Positions 1-5,036 of a stretch of DNA of 5,036 bases are shown piece by piece. Below the pieces are notes generated by a model. It searched no databases. It was given only the letters and a program-made list of their open reading frames with translations, and had not been told where the DNA came from. This DNA comes from Nitrososphaerota archaeon (GTDB lineage: Archaea; Thermoproteota; Nitrososphaeria; Nitrososphaerales; CADDZS01). Positions within the stretch are counted from its first letter, which is position 1. Each line of letters begins with the position of its first letter. Where the stretch lies: contig JAPCJV010000185.1 of NCBI GenBank assembly GCA_027886785.1, positions 1-5,036 of the forward strand, given 5' to 3'. A program made the position numbers and the translations under genes.

Positions 1-1163
1 ACGAGATCCACGGCGTCTTTTGAGGCAGCTCGAAAAGAAGTCAATTTGACTCCGAGAGCTGAAATTAATCCGGGCGCTCCTTCGGATTTATGATCACGGA
101 TTTTGTAGTTGCGAGACACGGAGGATTCTTTACTTTTTGAATCATTTCTGACGAGGGGTCTGACTCCAGCGTAAACGAACTCAACTTCGCCTTCCTTTGC
201 CGTTTTGATAAGTATCGCGACGTTTCTCAGGAGATACTCAACATCGTCGCGTTCCGCCTGAGCAGTTGCCGGATCCCGCTCGAAATTGGTATCCGTGGTT
301 CCTACAAGAGAGCGGCCCAGCCAAGGAATTACAAAGATCAGCCTCCCGTCGGACTTTGCATAAAGCACGAGGGCCCTCTCAGTAATCTTAGGAAAAACTA
401 TGTGGATTCCCTTGGTTTTTCGAAGATCCTTTTCATCGTTCACCGCAAGTCCCAGAACGTTGTCAGCCCAAGGACCGGCCGCGTTCATTACTACCTTCGA
501 TCGAAATGAGTAAGTTTTCTGAGAGAATTGATCTTGGACAATCGCCCCAGTTACAGTTGTGCCCGATCTCGTGATCGCGATAACCTCTGAATGAGTGAAA
601 ATCCTTGCCCTGTGTTCTGCAGCGGATAGTGCGTTTTCAATGGAGAGCCTTTCAGCAAACTCCACTTGGCAGTCGTAGAACATTGCGCCTCCCTGCAAAC
701 CGTCTTCACTCAAAGCAGGTTCCAGTTCCAATAATTGATCTCGCGACAGCATTTTGTGAGATGGCAGTGACTTGCCCGAGGAAAAGAGGTCGTAAAGAAC
801 CATTCCAAACCTTAGTCTAAATTTTTGAATCCATCTCGCATCGTAGTTTGGGATCAAGAAGGGGAGAGGTTTGACCAAGTGGGGAGCAATGCGGAGGAGA
901 GTTTCTCTTTCATGAAGATCTTTGAAAACTAGTCCGAAATCGTATGAATCCAAATACCTCAATCCACCGTGAATCAGCCGGCTAGATTTACTACTAGTTC
1001 CAGACGAAAGATCCTCTTTCTCGAATAGAATCACTGAAAGGCCTCGCATGCTGGCATCCCGAGCAATCCCAGTCCCTACAATTCCCCCACCAATAACCAG
1101 CAGATCATATTCCGATTTCGCAGCTTCCAAAAAGTCTCGAGTATCGTAGGAGCCGTCCGCCAT
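1..1163 (-). CDS. glpD: FAD-dependent glycerol-3-phosphate dehydrogenase, N-terminal part (runs off left edge)
   Basis: The enzyme oxidises sn-glycerol 3-phosphate to dihydroxyacetone phosphate at the inner face of the membrane and passes electrons through FAD to quinone. I translated the minus strand by hand: 387 complete codons are open with no stop and the frame leaves the window, so the C-terminal DAO_C domain is not visible. The Rossmann FAD motif GGGIVGTGIARD is at residues 25-36. The family signature SSGTSSKSSRLIHGGLRYL is at 53-71, almost as in E. coli GlpD. NAAGPWA is at 227-233, the substrate-side segment PWLGRSLVGTTDT at 280-292, AGVRPLV at 332-338, and GVKLTSFR at 371-378 where GGKLTTYR is usual. 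The ATG start is well supported: an in-frame TAG lies six codons upstream, with no other usual start codon between. There is no Shine-Dalgarno sequence. The gene is divergent from the solute-binding protein gene. A GlpA-type subunit is possible, because the region that separates GlpA from GlpD lies outside the window. Confidence 0.93.
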   Translation of the reverse strand, partial: MADGSYDTRDFLEAAKSEYDLLVIGGGIVGTGIARDASMRGLSVILFEKEDLSSGTSSKSSRLIHGGLRYLDSYDFGLVFKDLHERETLLRIAPHLVKPLPFLIPNYDARWIQKFRLRFGMVLYDLFSSGKSLPSHKMLSRDQLLELEPALSEDGLQGGAMFYDCQVEFAERLSIENALSAAEHRARIFTHSEVIAITRSGTTVTGAIVQDQFSQKTYSFRSKVVMNAAGPWADNVLGLAVNDEKDLRKTKGIHIVFPKITERALVLYAKSDGRLIFVIPWLGRSLVGTTDTNFERDPATAQAERDDVEYLLRNVAILIKTAKEGEVEFVYAGVRPLVRNDSKSKESSVSRNYKIRDHKSEGAPGLISALGVKLTSFRAASKDAVDL

Positions 1164-1198
1164 CGACGAGAAACCGGAAATCTAATCTCAAGAAGACG

Positions 1199-1206
1199 AT
1201 TTTATG
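1199..1206 (-). promoter_or_regulatory. Possible TATA box of the glycerol-3-phosphate dehydrogenase gene
   Basis: Read on the minus strand, this is CATAAAAT, the most TATA-like stretch close upstream of the ATG at 1163. Its centre lies about 40 bases before the start codon. With the usual archaeal spacing of about 27 bases, transcription would begin near 1176 and give a leader of about 12 bases. That leader (CGGTTTCTCGTCG) has no purine-rich ribosome-binding sequence. The match is modest and rests on position and base content only. Confidence 0.4.
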
Positions 1207-1266
1207 CTAATCTGAGAAAGCATCAATAATTTTCTGACAGATTGGACACGAATATTATCAAGGCGC

Positions 1267-1283
1267 TTTAGGGCATTTTAGGG
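1267..1283. promoter_or_regulatory. Pair of TTTAGGG repeats 10 bp apart in the divergent intergenic region
   Basis: TTTAGGG occurs at 1267-1273 and again at 1277-1283. The spacing is 10 bp, close to one helical turn, so both copies would face the same side of the DNA. The pair lies about 65-80 bases above the TATA-like box of the solute-binding protein gene and roughly 60-80 bases above that of glpD. That is a reasonable place for a regulator serving one or both genes. Function is inferred from position alone, and chance remains possible. Confidence 0.3.
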
Positions 1284-1346
1284 GGCTCTGACGTCGAGGG
1301 AATGGGTCAGTGCCGTGCTTGTCTTCATTAACATCAGGTAATATCG

Positions 1347-1357
1347 CTTAAATAAAA
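1347..1357 (+). promoter_or_regulatory. TATA box for the solute-binding protein gene (leaderless)
   Basis: CTTAAATAAAA is a good archaeal TATA-box match. The centre of its TTAAATAA core is 27-28 bases before the TTG start at 1379, so transcription should begin at or within a base or two of the start codon. No Shine-Dalgarno sequence lies between, as expected for a leaderless mRNA. The same CTTAAA core recurs at the same distance in front of the SCP2 gene downstream. Confidence 0.65.
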
Positions 1358-1378
1358 CCCCGTAAAGCCATAAGCCAC

Positions 1379-3445
1379 TTGAACTTCGCAAGAAAGGATT
1401 TTGGAAAAAACGTTAGAGCAGTATCGCGAGTCGCAGTAGTCGGCATTGTGGTCGTGGTTATCATTGTGGCCGCCATTGGGGGGTTTTATGCCCTGAATTC
1501 CAATTCAACGAGCGCATCCACAGCTTCGACCTCTTCCACGAGCTCCATCGCTTCCACCTCAAGTGGGGCATCGAGTGCCAGCAGTTCTAGTTCGCAAGTT
1601 GGATCTTCGTCCTCCACCTCATCTTCTTCCTCTGCGTCAAGTTCAGCGTCGAGTTCTAGCTCGAGCAACTCCGTTTCATCTTCTTCTTCGTCGTCTTCCT
1701 CAAGCGGCGCTGGGCCGTTTCATCAAACGATGACCATCGACGACGCATTTTGGCCGAGCTATGATCTAAACGTCCTCGTCCCCGCAGTGACTTTTCCCAA
1801 TTGGATGGAAGATGATGTTTACCAACCTTTGGTTTCCATTGATATCAATGCGGAGTACAACAATCAGGGCTACCATTTTCTGCCGGGTCTCGCTGCCAAC
1901 TGGACTGTAAGTTCGGACGGGAAGACTTACACTTTCAATTTAAGGCAGGGTGTTACTTTTTCCGACGGCAACCAATTCAACGCGTACCAGGTGTGGACTC
2001 AATTCTACAGTTACGCGTTCACCTTCGGAAACACGTCCATTTTCTATTACTACAACATTTTCAACCAGTCAATGGTAAAATTTGGTCCCGCGACTTTTGC
2101 GCTGATCAATCAGAGTGGCTTGACGAATCCTTCTCCTGCGTTGTTGAGCATTATGCAAAATCAATCGTGGCCGATCTATGTTACTAGTCCGTACCAGATC
2201 GTTTTCCATCTGAGCAGTCCCTTCCTCTGGCTGCTTGGTCTGCTCGATGGTGCACCCGGATGGCTTTTCGACATGCAGTGGGTGGTTAATCATGGTGGGC
2301 CGGGCAACTTTGGACAGCCGAACCAGCAGTACTTCTTCCAGCATGCAATTCCAGGGACGGGCCCCTACCAGATCGCCAATTACTCAGAGCAGAACTACAT
2401 CCGCTTTGTTCAGAACCCTACATACTGGGCGAAGAACTGGACCCAGGCGCAAATAAATGCAAATCCGCTTTTCGATCCGGGGCACGTTGGCTCGGTAATT
2501 ATTCAGTACAAGCCGGACGATCTAGCACGGTACACGGATCTTTCTAATGGTGCTGCTCAGATCGCTACGATCGAATCCCAGGACTGGAACTTGATCTCCA
2601 CTAATCCGACCACTTATTCATTTTTCCAGTTTCCGTCGTCTGCGAACATTGTTTACGCGTTGGCGCTTAATACAAGACAGTACCCGATGAATAATACCTA
2701 CTTTAGACTCGCCATTGCCCATGCGATCGATTACCAGAAAATTAACAGCACAGTGTTTCACGGGCTACTGCACGGATTCTTCGGCCCAGAGACGCCCGGC
2801 TTTTCGCAATTCTACAATCTCGGAAATTATTCGCAGTACTCGTACAATGTGACTCTTGCAAAATCTTTGCTGGCTCAATCTGGGATAAAGAATCCTCCGG
2901 CCATCACCTGGTCAATGCCCTCCGCCATTTCCTCTGTTCAGTCTGTCGCACAGCTGGTACAATCCGATCTCGGGAGTAACCTGGGATTGACCGTCAACAT
3001 TGAGGTACAATCGTATCCAGCGTACATTGCGCCCTACAACCAGGGCTTTCCTTACAATGCAGCTCACCCCAATAACACCGCGATGATGACTATCGAAGGA
3101 GGTCAGGATTATGGTCAGGTGGACCTCGCAGCTCCGGACAACTGGATTACATTTACAAGTCCGCTTGGATTCGACCTTGCTCTTTGGAACACAACACAGG
3201 CGAATCAACTTGTAAATCTTTTCGACTCCACTACAAACATCACCGAAATTCAATCGGTGATGGCTCAGGTACAGCAACAAGTTCATGACCAAGCTCCATA
3301 CATCTGGCTCGGAACTTTCTCTCTATTAGTTGGAGATGGATCAATTGCCTGGAAGTCGGCCGTGGTAAGCCACATATTCGTAGATCAAGCCTGGAGCGGC
3401 GCTAACACTGCGCCTCTCTTCAATACTGTGACGTTCGCTTCCTGA
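1379..3445 (+). CDS. ABC transporter solute-binding protein, family 5 (peptide/oligosaccharide type), membrane-anchored
   Basis: This is an extracellular binding protein of the SBP_bac_5 (DppA/OppA-like) family, which captures peptides or sugars for an ABC importer. Residues 1-16 are basic and 17-38 form one strongly hydrophobic membrane segment. Residues 41-109 are a serine-rich linker and about 112-688 the binding domain. Family landmarks are LAANWTVSSDGKTYTFNLRQ (171-190) followed by GVTFSDG (191-197), GTGPYQI (326-332), NPTYW (346-350), the RLAIAHAIDYQKI block (443-455) and GPETPG (469-474). There is no lipobox and no cysteine anywhere, so it is not a bacterial-type lipoprotein. I count 15 N-X-S/T sequons, which suggests heavy N-glycosylation. 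The start is TTG: an in-frame TAA lies ten codons upstream with no ATG or GTG between, and the TATA spacing agrees. No permease or ATPase gene follows, so this is an orphan binding protein. The substrate cannot be read from the sequence. Confidence 0.9.
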   Translation: MNFARKDFGKNVRAVSRVAVVGIVVVVIIVAAIGGFYALNSNSTSASTASTSSTSSIASTSSGASSASSSSSQVGSSSSTSSSSSASSSASSSSSSNSVSSSSSSSSSSGAGPFHQTMTIDDAFWPSYDLNVLVPAVTFPNWMEDDVYQPLVSIDINAEYNNQGYHFLPGLAANWTVSSDGKTYTFNLRQGVTFSDGNQFNAYQVWTQFYSYAFTFGNTSIFYYYNIFNQSMVKFGPATFALINQSGLTNPSPALLSIMQNQSWPIYVTSPYQIVFHLSSPFLWLLGLLDGAPGWLFDMQWVVNHGGPGNFGQPNQQYFFQHAIPGTGPYQIANYSEQNYIRFVQNPTYWAKNWTQAQINANPLFDPGHVGSVIIQYKPDDLARYTDLSNGAAQIATIESQDWNLISTNPTTYSFFQFPSSANIVYALALNTRQYPMNNTYFRLAIAHAIDYQKINSTVFHGLLHGFFGPETPGFSQFYNLGNYSQYSYNVTLAKSLLAQSGIKNPPAITWSMPSAISSVQSVAQLVQSDLGSNLGLTVNIEVQSYPAYIAPYNQGFPYNAAHPNNTAMMTIEGGQDYGQVDLAAPDNWITFTSPLGFDLALWNTTQANQLVNLFDSTTNITEIQSVMAQVQQQVHDQAPYIWLGTFSLLVGDGSIAWKSAVVSHIFVDQAWSGANTAPLFNTVTFAS
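1499..1705 (+). repeat. Serine-rich low-complexity tract (linker, residues 41-109 of the binding protein)
   Basis: About 69 codons encode almost only Ser, with some Thr, Ala and a few Gly and Asn. The serines use all six codons (TCG, TCT, TCC, TCA, AGC, AGT). The tract is therefore kept for its amino-acid content and is not a simple trinucleotide expansion. TCATCTTCTTC occurs twice in frame, at 1619 and 1676, which hints at some past internal duplication. Ser/Thr linkers of this kind join the membrane anchor to the binding domain in archaeal surface proteins and are plausible O-glycosylation sites. The acidic reading frame on the opposite strand here is a by-product. Confidence 0.85.
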
Positions 3446-3452
3446 GCTAAGA

Positions 3453-3459
3453 CTTAAAC
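3453..3459 (+). promoter_or_regulatory. Likely TATA box for the SCP2-like gene (leaderless)
   Basis: CTTAAAC lies in the 39-base gap after the solute-binding protein stop codon. Its first T (3454) is 31 bases before the ATG at 3485. That is exactly the distance between the CTTAAA of the upstream gene (first T at 1348) and its TTG (1379). This points to separate, leaderless transcription of the SCP2 gene, although read-through from upstream is also possible. No ribosome-binding sequence sits at a working distance; the nearest candidate, AGGA around 3462-3465, is about 19 bases from the ATG. Confidence 0.5.
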
Positions 3460-3484
3460 GCAGGAATTTGCAGTCGAGCAAAAT

Positions 3485-3847
3485 ATGTCAACCTCTACGC
3501 CATCTTCGCCAGCACAGGGAGGAGCGGAGCCCGCTTCAGTAGGAAAGCTCAGGGAAAGATTTGCAGATCAGGCCGTCATTGACTCTTTGAAGGGATTCTC
3601 AAAAACCATGATGTTTTCTTTCACCGACTTGAAGGAGGACTATTTGTTTTCGATAAATGATGGGAAGCTCGCAAACGTGGAGAAAAAGACCATTCCGAAC
3701 GCTAGCATCACCATCACTGTCGCGAACTCTTTGATGGAGTCCATAATGAACAAAACTTCCAACCCGATGACCGCCTACATGACCGGCAAGCTGAAAGTAA
3801 AGGGAGCGATGGATGACCTCATGAGACTCCAGAAGCTTATGGGCTAA
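3485..3847 (+). CDS. SCP2 (sterol carrier protein 2-like) domain protein
   Basis: This is a 120-residue, single-domain protein of the SCP2 family, small soluble proteins with a hydrophobic tunnel that binds acyl chains, acyl-CoA or other lipids. Residues 1-18 are a disordered Ser/Pro/Ala/Gly tail. The domain begins near residue 21 (KLRERFADQ). FSFTDLKEDYLFSINDGKLA (44-63) gives the central strands. IPNASITITVANSLMESIMN (70-89) matches the family's strand-helix segment. NPMTAYMTGKLKVKG (93-107) and MDDLMRLQKLMG (109-120) are the typical C-terminal signature. It has no membrane segment or signal peptide, so it is cytoplasmic. The length suits a stand-alone domain. ATG is the start: it sits at the expected distance from a TATA-like box and includes all of the domain. 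It follows the binding protein gene by 39 bases on the same strand, with no evident functional link. Archaea lack typical sterols, so isoprenoid or fatty-acyl lipids are more likely ligands. Confidence 0.88.
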   Translation: MSTSTPSSPAQGGAEPASVGKLRERFADQAVIDSLKGFSKTMMFSFTDLKEDYLFSINDGKLANVEKKTIPNASITITVANSLMESIMNKTSNPMTAYMTGKLKVKGAMDDLMRLQKLMG

Positions 3848-3863
3848 CAGTACAAATTTCTGT

Positions 3864-3887
3864 ATCCGGGATATCGAAAATCCGGAT
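3864..3887. repeat. Short inverted repeat between convergent genes
   Basis: ATCCGG (3864-3869) and CCGGAT (3882-3887) could form a 6 bp stem around a 12-base loop in the 48-base gap between the stops of the SCP2 and F420-oxidoreductase genes. The location suits a shared transcript end. However, only short T runs are nearby (TTTT on the minus strand at 3877-3880), and archaeal termination depends mainly on T-rich tracts. A terminator call is therefore weak. Confidence 0.25.
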
Positions 3888-3895
3888 CACAGGCC

Positions 3896-4894
3896 TTAGA
3901 AACTCGGCATAATTTTCTCTTCGAACAGTCTCAAGAATCCTTCCTGATCTGGGCTTAGACTAACTATCTCCACAAGATCAAAGCTCAACCTGTCGAATTT
4001 TTCGATTACAGGGACTATTCTTTCGACGTCGGTCGTAGCGAGCATTGCCTCTCCGATAATTTTCTTGTCAATCTTTTCCCCGGCCGCTTTTATTTCTCGG
4101 GGGTCAATCAGTTCGTTTTTGAAGACCCCAGGTGTGAGCGTCCCTGCGAATGGGCGGAGAGATTCCACCGCCTCCTCATAATCTTCAGCGTACGACACAA
4201 TGATTTCGGCTATCTTGATTGGCTTGCTTGACGAATCGAGACCCAATCCGTGCTCTCTTCCTCGGATTTGAATACCTTCTTCAAAAGCAGGGAGCACTGT
4301 TTGTCGGATTCTTTCTTCTGGAAGATTCAAAGTGATTAACCCCTCTCCAAGTCTGCCTGCAATTCTAGCGGCTTTAGGACCTAGGGCTGACACATACAGC
4401 GGAATTCGTTGGAGCGGCTTTGTGAATAAATTGGCTTCTTTGAGTTGGTAATGCTCGCCCTTGAATGTCACGAATTCCTGATTCCAGAGCATTCTGATTA
4501 CCTTGATAGATTCCTCGAACATTTCCAGTCTTGTCTTTCCCTTGGGCCAATTATACCCCACAGGGACTTCGTTCAAGGCTTCGCCCGTTCCTACCCCGAG
4601 AAAGATTCGACCTTCGTAAGTCGAAGCCAGTGAAGCAAACGCCTGTGCTACGATCGCTGGATTATATCGCAGCATCGGGCAAGTGACAGCAGTTCCAATT
4701 CTAGCTTTTTGGGTTCGCTCTGCGGCAGAAGCGATCACAGTCCAAGCGAAGCTCGTCCCTGGAGAAGAACTCCACGGATGAAAGTGGTCAGCATAGAAGA
4801 TTTCAGTAAAGCCGTGTCTTTCTGCAGCAACAGTTTCTTCTAGTACCTTCTTGGGTGAGAAGAAATCGGTTAACGGATGAAATCCAAATTTCAT
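3896..4894 (-). CDS. F420-dependent oxidoreductase, FGD/Adf group of the LLM (luciferase-like) superfamily
   Basis: This is a cytoplasmic TIM-barrel enzyme that should transfer hydride between an alcohol or sugar-phosphate substrate and coenzyme F420. At 332 residues it has the family's usual length and is complete. ADHFHPW (35-41) carries the catalytic His37 and Trp41, corresponding to His40 and Trp44 of mycobacterial Fgd1. TCPMLRYNPAIVAQAFASL (71-89) is the F420-site segment. FLGVGTGEALNEVPV (98-112) includes Glu105, matching the Fgd1 catalytic Glu109. FKGEHYQLKEANLFTKP (144-160) is also typical. Sites that bind the glucose 6-phosphate phosphate in Fgd1 (Lys198, Arg283) seem to be replaced here: the segments align by eye with LPEER (191-195) and GEAML (281-285). 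The C-terminal half (TLTPGVFKNELIDPREI, 252-268) reads more like archaeal F420-dependent alcohol dehydrogenase, Adf. I therefore name the group, not the substrate. The ATG at 4894 has a GAAGG six bases upstream. The gene is convergent with SCP2. Confidence 0.88.
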   Translation of the reverse strand: MKFGFHPLTDFFSPKKVLEETVAAERHGFTEIFYADHFHPWSSSPGTSFAWTVIASAAERTQKARIGTAVTCPMLRYNPAIVAQAFASLASTYEGRIFLGVGTGEALNEVPVGYNWPKGKTRLEMFEESIKVIRMLWNQEFVTFKGEHYQLKEANLFTKPLQRIPLYVSALGPKAARIAGRLGEGLITLNLPEERIRQTVLPAFEEGIQIRGREHGLGLDSSSKPIKIAEIIVSYAEDYEEAVESLRPFAGTLTPGVFKNELIDPREIKAAGEKIDKKIIGEAMLATTDVERIVPVIEKFDRLSFDLVEIVSLSPDQEGFLRLFEEKIMPSF

Positions 4895-4900
4895 AGATTG

Positions 4901-4905
4901 CCTTC
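4901..4905 (-). promoter_or_regulatory. Weak ribosome-binding sequence of the F420-oxidoreductase gene
   Basis: Read on the minus strand this is GAAGG, six bases before the ATG at 4894, a partial match to the anti-Shine-Dalgarno sequence at good spacing. It is the only gene start in the window with such a match. It agrees with the short leader of about 12 bases predicted from the TATA-like box upstream. Confidence 0.4.
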
Positions 4906-4928
4906 AGAAATCCGCTAAGTAGGCTTGG

Positions 4929-4937
4929 TTTATGTAT
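4929..4937 (-). promoter_or_regulatory. Possible TATA box of the F420-oxidoreductase gene
   Basis: The minus-strand sequence ATACATAAA is the most TATA-like stretch upstream of the ATG at 4894. Its centre is about 39 bases before the start codon, which predicts transcription from near 4906 and a leader of about 12 bases holding the GAAGG element. The spacing from box to start codon resembles that of the other minus-strand gene in the window. Confidence 0.45.
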
Positions 4938-5036
4938 TTGGCTCTGAAAACTCCAAATCTTGGCCCAAAGCTTTCCTAGAACCAGCGCAGAAGCACTTGA
5001 GGCGTGATGCCCTAAGAGACAACACCCCTTCGGCTG
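4938..5036. other. Right-edge stretch with no recognisable gene
   Basis: I checked both strands. Plus-strand ATGs at 4933 and near 5005 meet stops after at most 15 codons. On the minus strand one frame is open from the right edge to a TAA at 4930-4932 (34 sense codons), and another is open into the oxidoreductase gene out of frame. Neither encodes anything I recognise. No tRNA-like cloverleaf or repeat is evident. It may be upstream regulatory DNA or the tail of a neighbouring gene. Confidence 0.4.

Noticed and set aside
605..820. 71-codon plus-strand reading frame
   Set aside because: It lies antisense within the glycerol-3-phosphate dehydrogenase gene, whose translation matches family motifs on both sides of it.
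1164..1378. Small RNA, tRNA or riboswitch in the divergent intergenic region
   Set aside because: I found no cloverleaf, conserved riboswitch core or extended stable stem. The region is explained by two promoters and possible operator sites.
1486..1668. Minus-strand reading frame rich in Glu, Leu and Asp opposite the serine tract
   Set aside because: It is the complement of the serine codons. Its composition is fully explained by the plus-strand gene, and it has no promoter or ribosome-binding sequence.
1499..1705. Serine tract considered as a microsatellite or sequencing artefact
   Set aside because: All six serine codons are mixed irregularly and the frame is kept across the whole tract into a well-conserved domain, so it is a genuine protein linker.
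2912..3292. 126-codon minus-strand reading frame inside the solute-binding protein gene
   Set aside because: It lies wholly within a confidently identified gene, resembles no family I recognise, and has no start signals. The same applies to the other nested frames around 1993-2456 and 4445-4633.
3864..3887. Inverted repeat as an intrinsic bidirectional terminator
   Set aside because: The stem is only 6 bp with a long loop, and no strong T-run follows on either strand. It is kept as a low-confidence repeat only.
4930..5034. 34-codon open stretch on the minus strand ending at TAA 4930-4932, possible C-terminus of an upstream gene
   Set aside because: The translation has no recognisable family features, the length is compatible with chance, and the stop falls inside the candidate TATA box. 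It cannot be excluded without sequence beyond the right edge.
1..5036. Defence system, mobile element, CRISPR array or prophage segment
   Set aside because: No transposase, integrase, nuclease, regularly spaced repeats or terminal inverted repeats could be seen. All four coding genes belong to known metabolic, transport or lipid-binding families.

Overview
The window most likely comes from an archaeon. Three things suggest this: an F420-dependent luciferase-like oxidoreductase; start codons lying about 27 bases below TATA-like boxes with no Shine-Dalgarno sequence (leaderless style); and a membrane-anchored solute-binding protein with a long serine linker and many N-glycosylation sequons. A heterotrophic, perhaps acid-adapted, lineage of Thermoproteota/Nitrososphaeria or Thermoplasmatota type would fit. 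That placement is inference, and no marker gene is present to settle it.

Layout. Positions 1-1163 (minus) hold the N-terminal 387 codons of an FAD-dependent glycerol-3-phosphate dehydrogenase (GlpD/GlpA type), which runs off the left edge. Positions 1164-1378 are a divergent promoter region with TATA-like boxes for both flanking genes and a pair of TTTAGGG repeats 10 bp apart. Positions 1379-3445 (plus) encode a 688-residue family 5 (peptide/oligosaccharide type) ABC solute-binding protein that starts at TTG. It has an N-terminal membrane anchor, a serine tract of about 70 residues and a large extracellular binding domain. Positions 3485-3847 (plus) encode a 120-residue SCP2 (sterol carrier protein 2-like) lipid-binding protein with its own likely promoter. 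Positions 3896-4894 (minus) encode a 332-residue F420-dependent oxidoreductase of the FGD/Adf group, convergent with the SCP2 gene. Positions 4895-5036 hold the promoter of that gene and nothing else I can recognise.

How they fit together. The window looks like separate transcription units rather than one operon. A loose theme is uptake and oxidation of small organic compounds: an extracellular binding protein captures peptides or sugars, GlpD oxidises glycerol 3-phosphate into the respiratory chain, and the F420 enzyme oxidises an alcohol or sugar phosphate to make F420H2. The SCP2 protein may handle acyl or isoprenoid lipids. No permease or ATPase gene accompanies the binding protein, so its transporter must lie elsewhere. 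I found no mobile element, CRISPR array, tRNA or rRNA. I also see no strong evidence of a new multi-gene system. The most useful observations are the matched leaderless promoters, the architecture and composition of the binding protein, and the altered substrate-site residues of the F420 enzyme.
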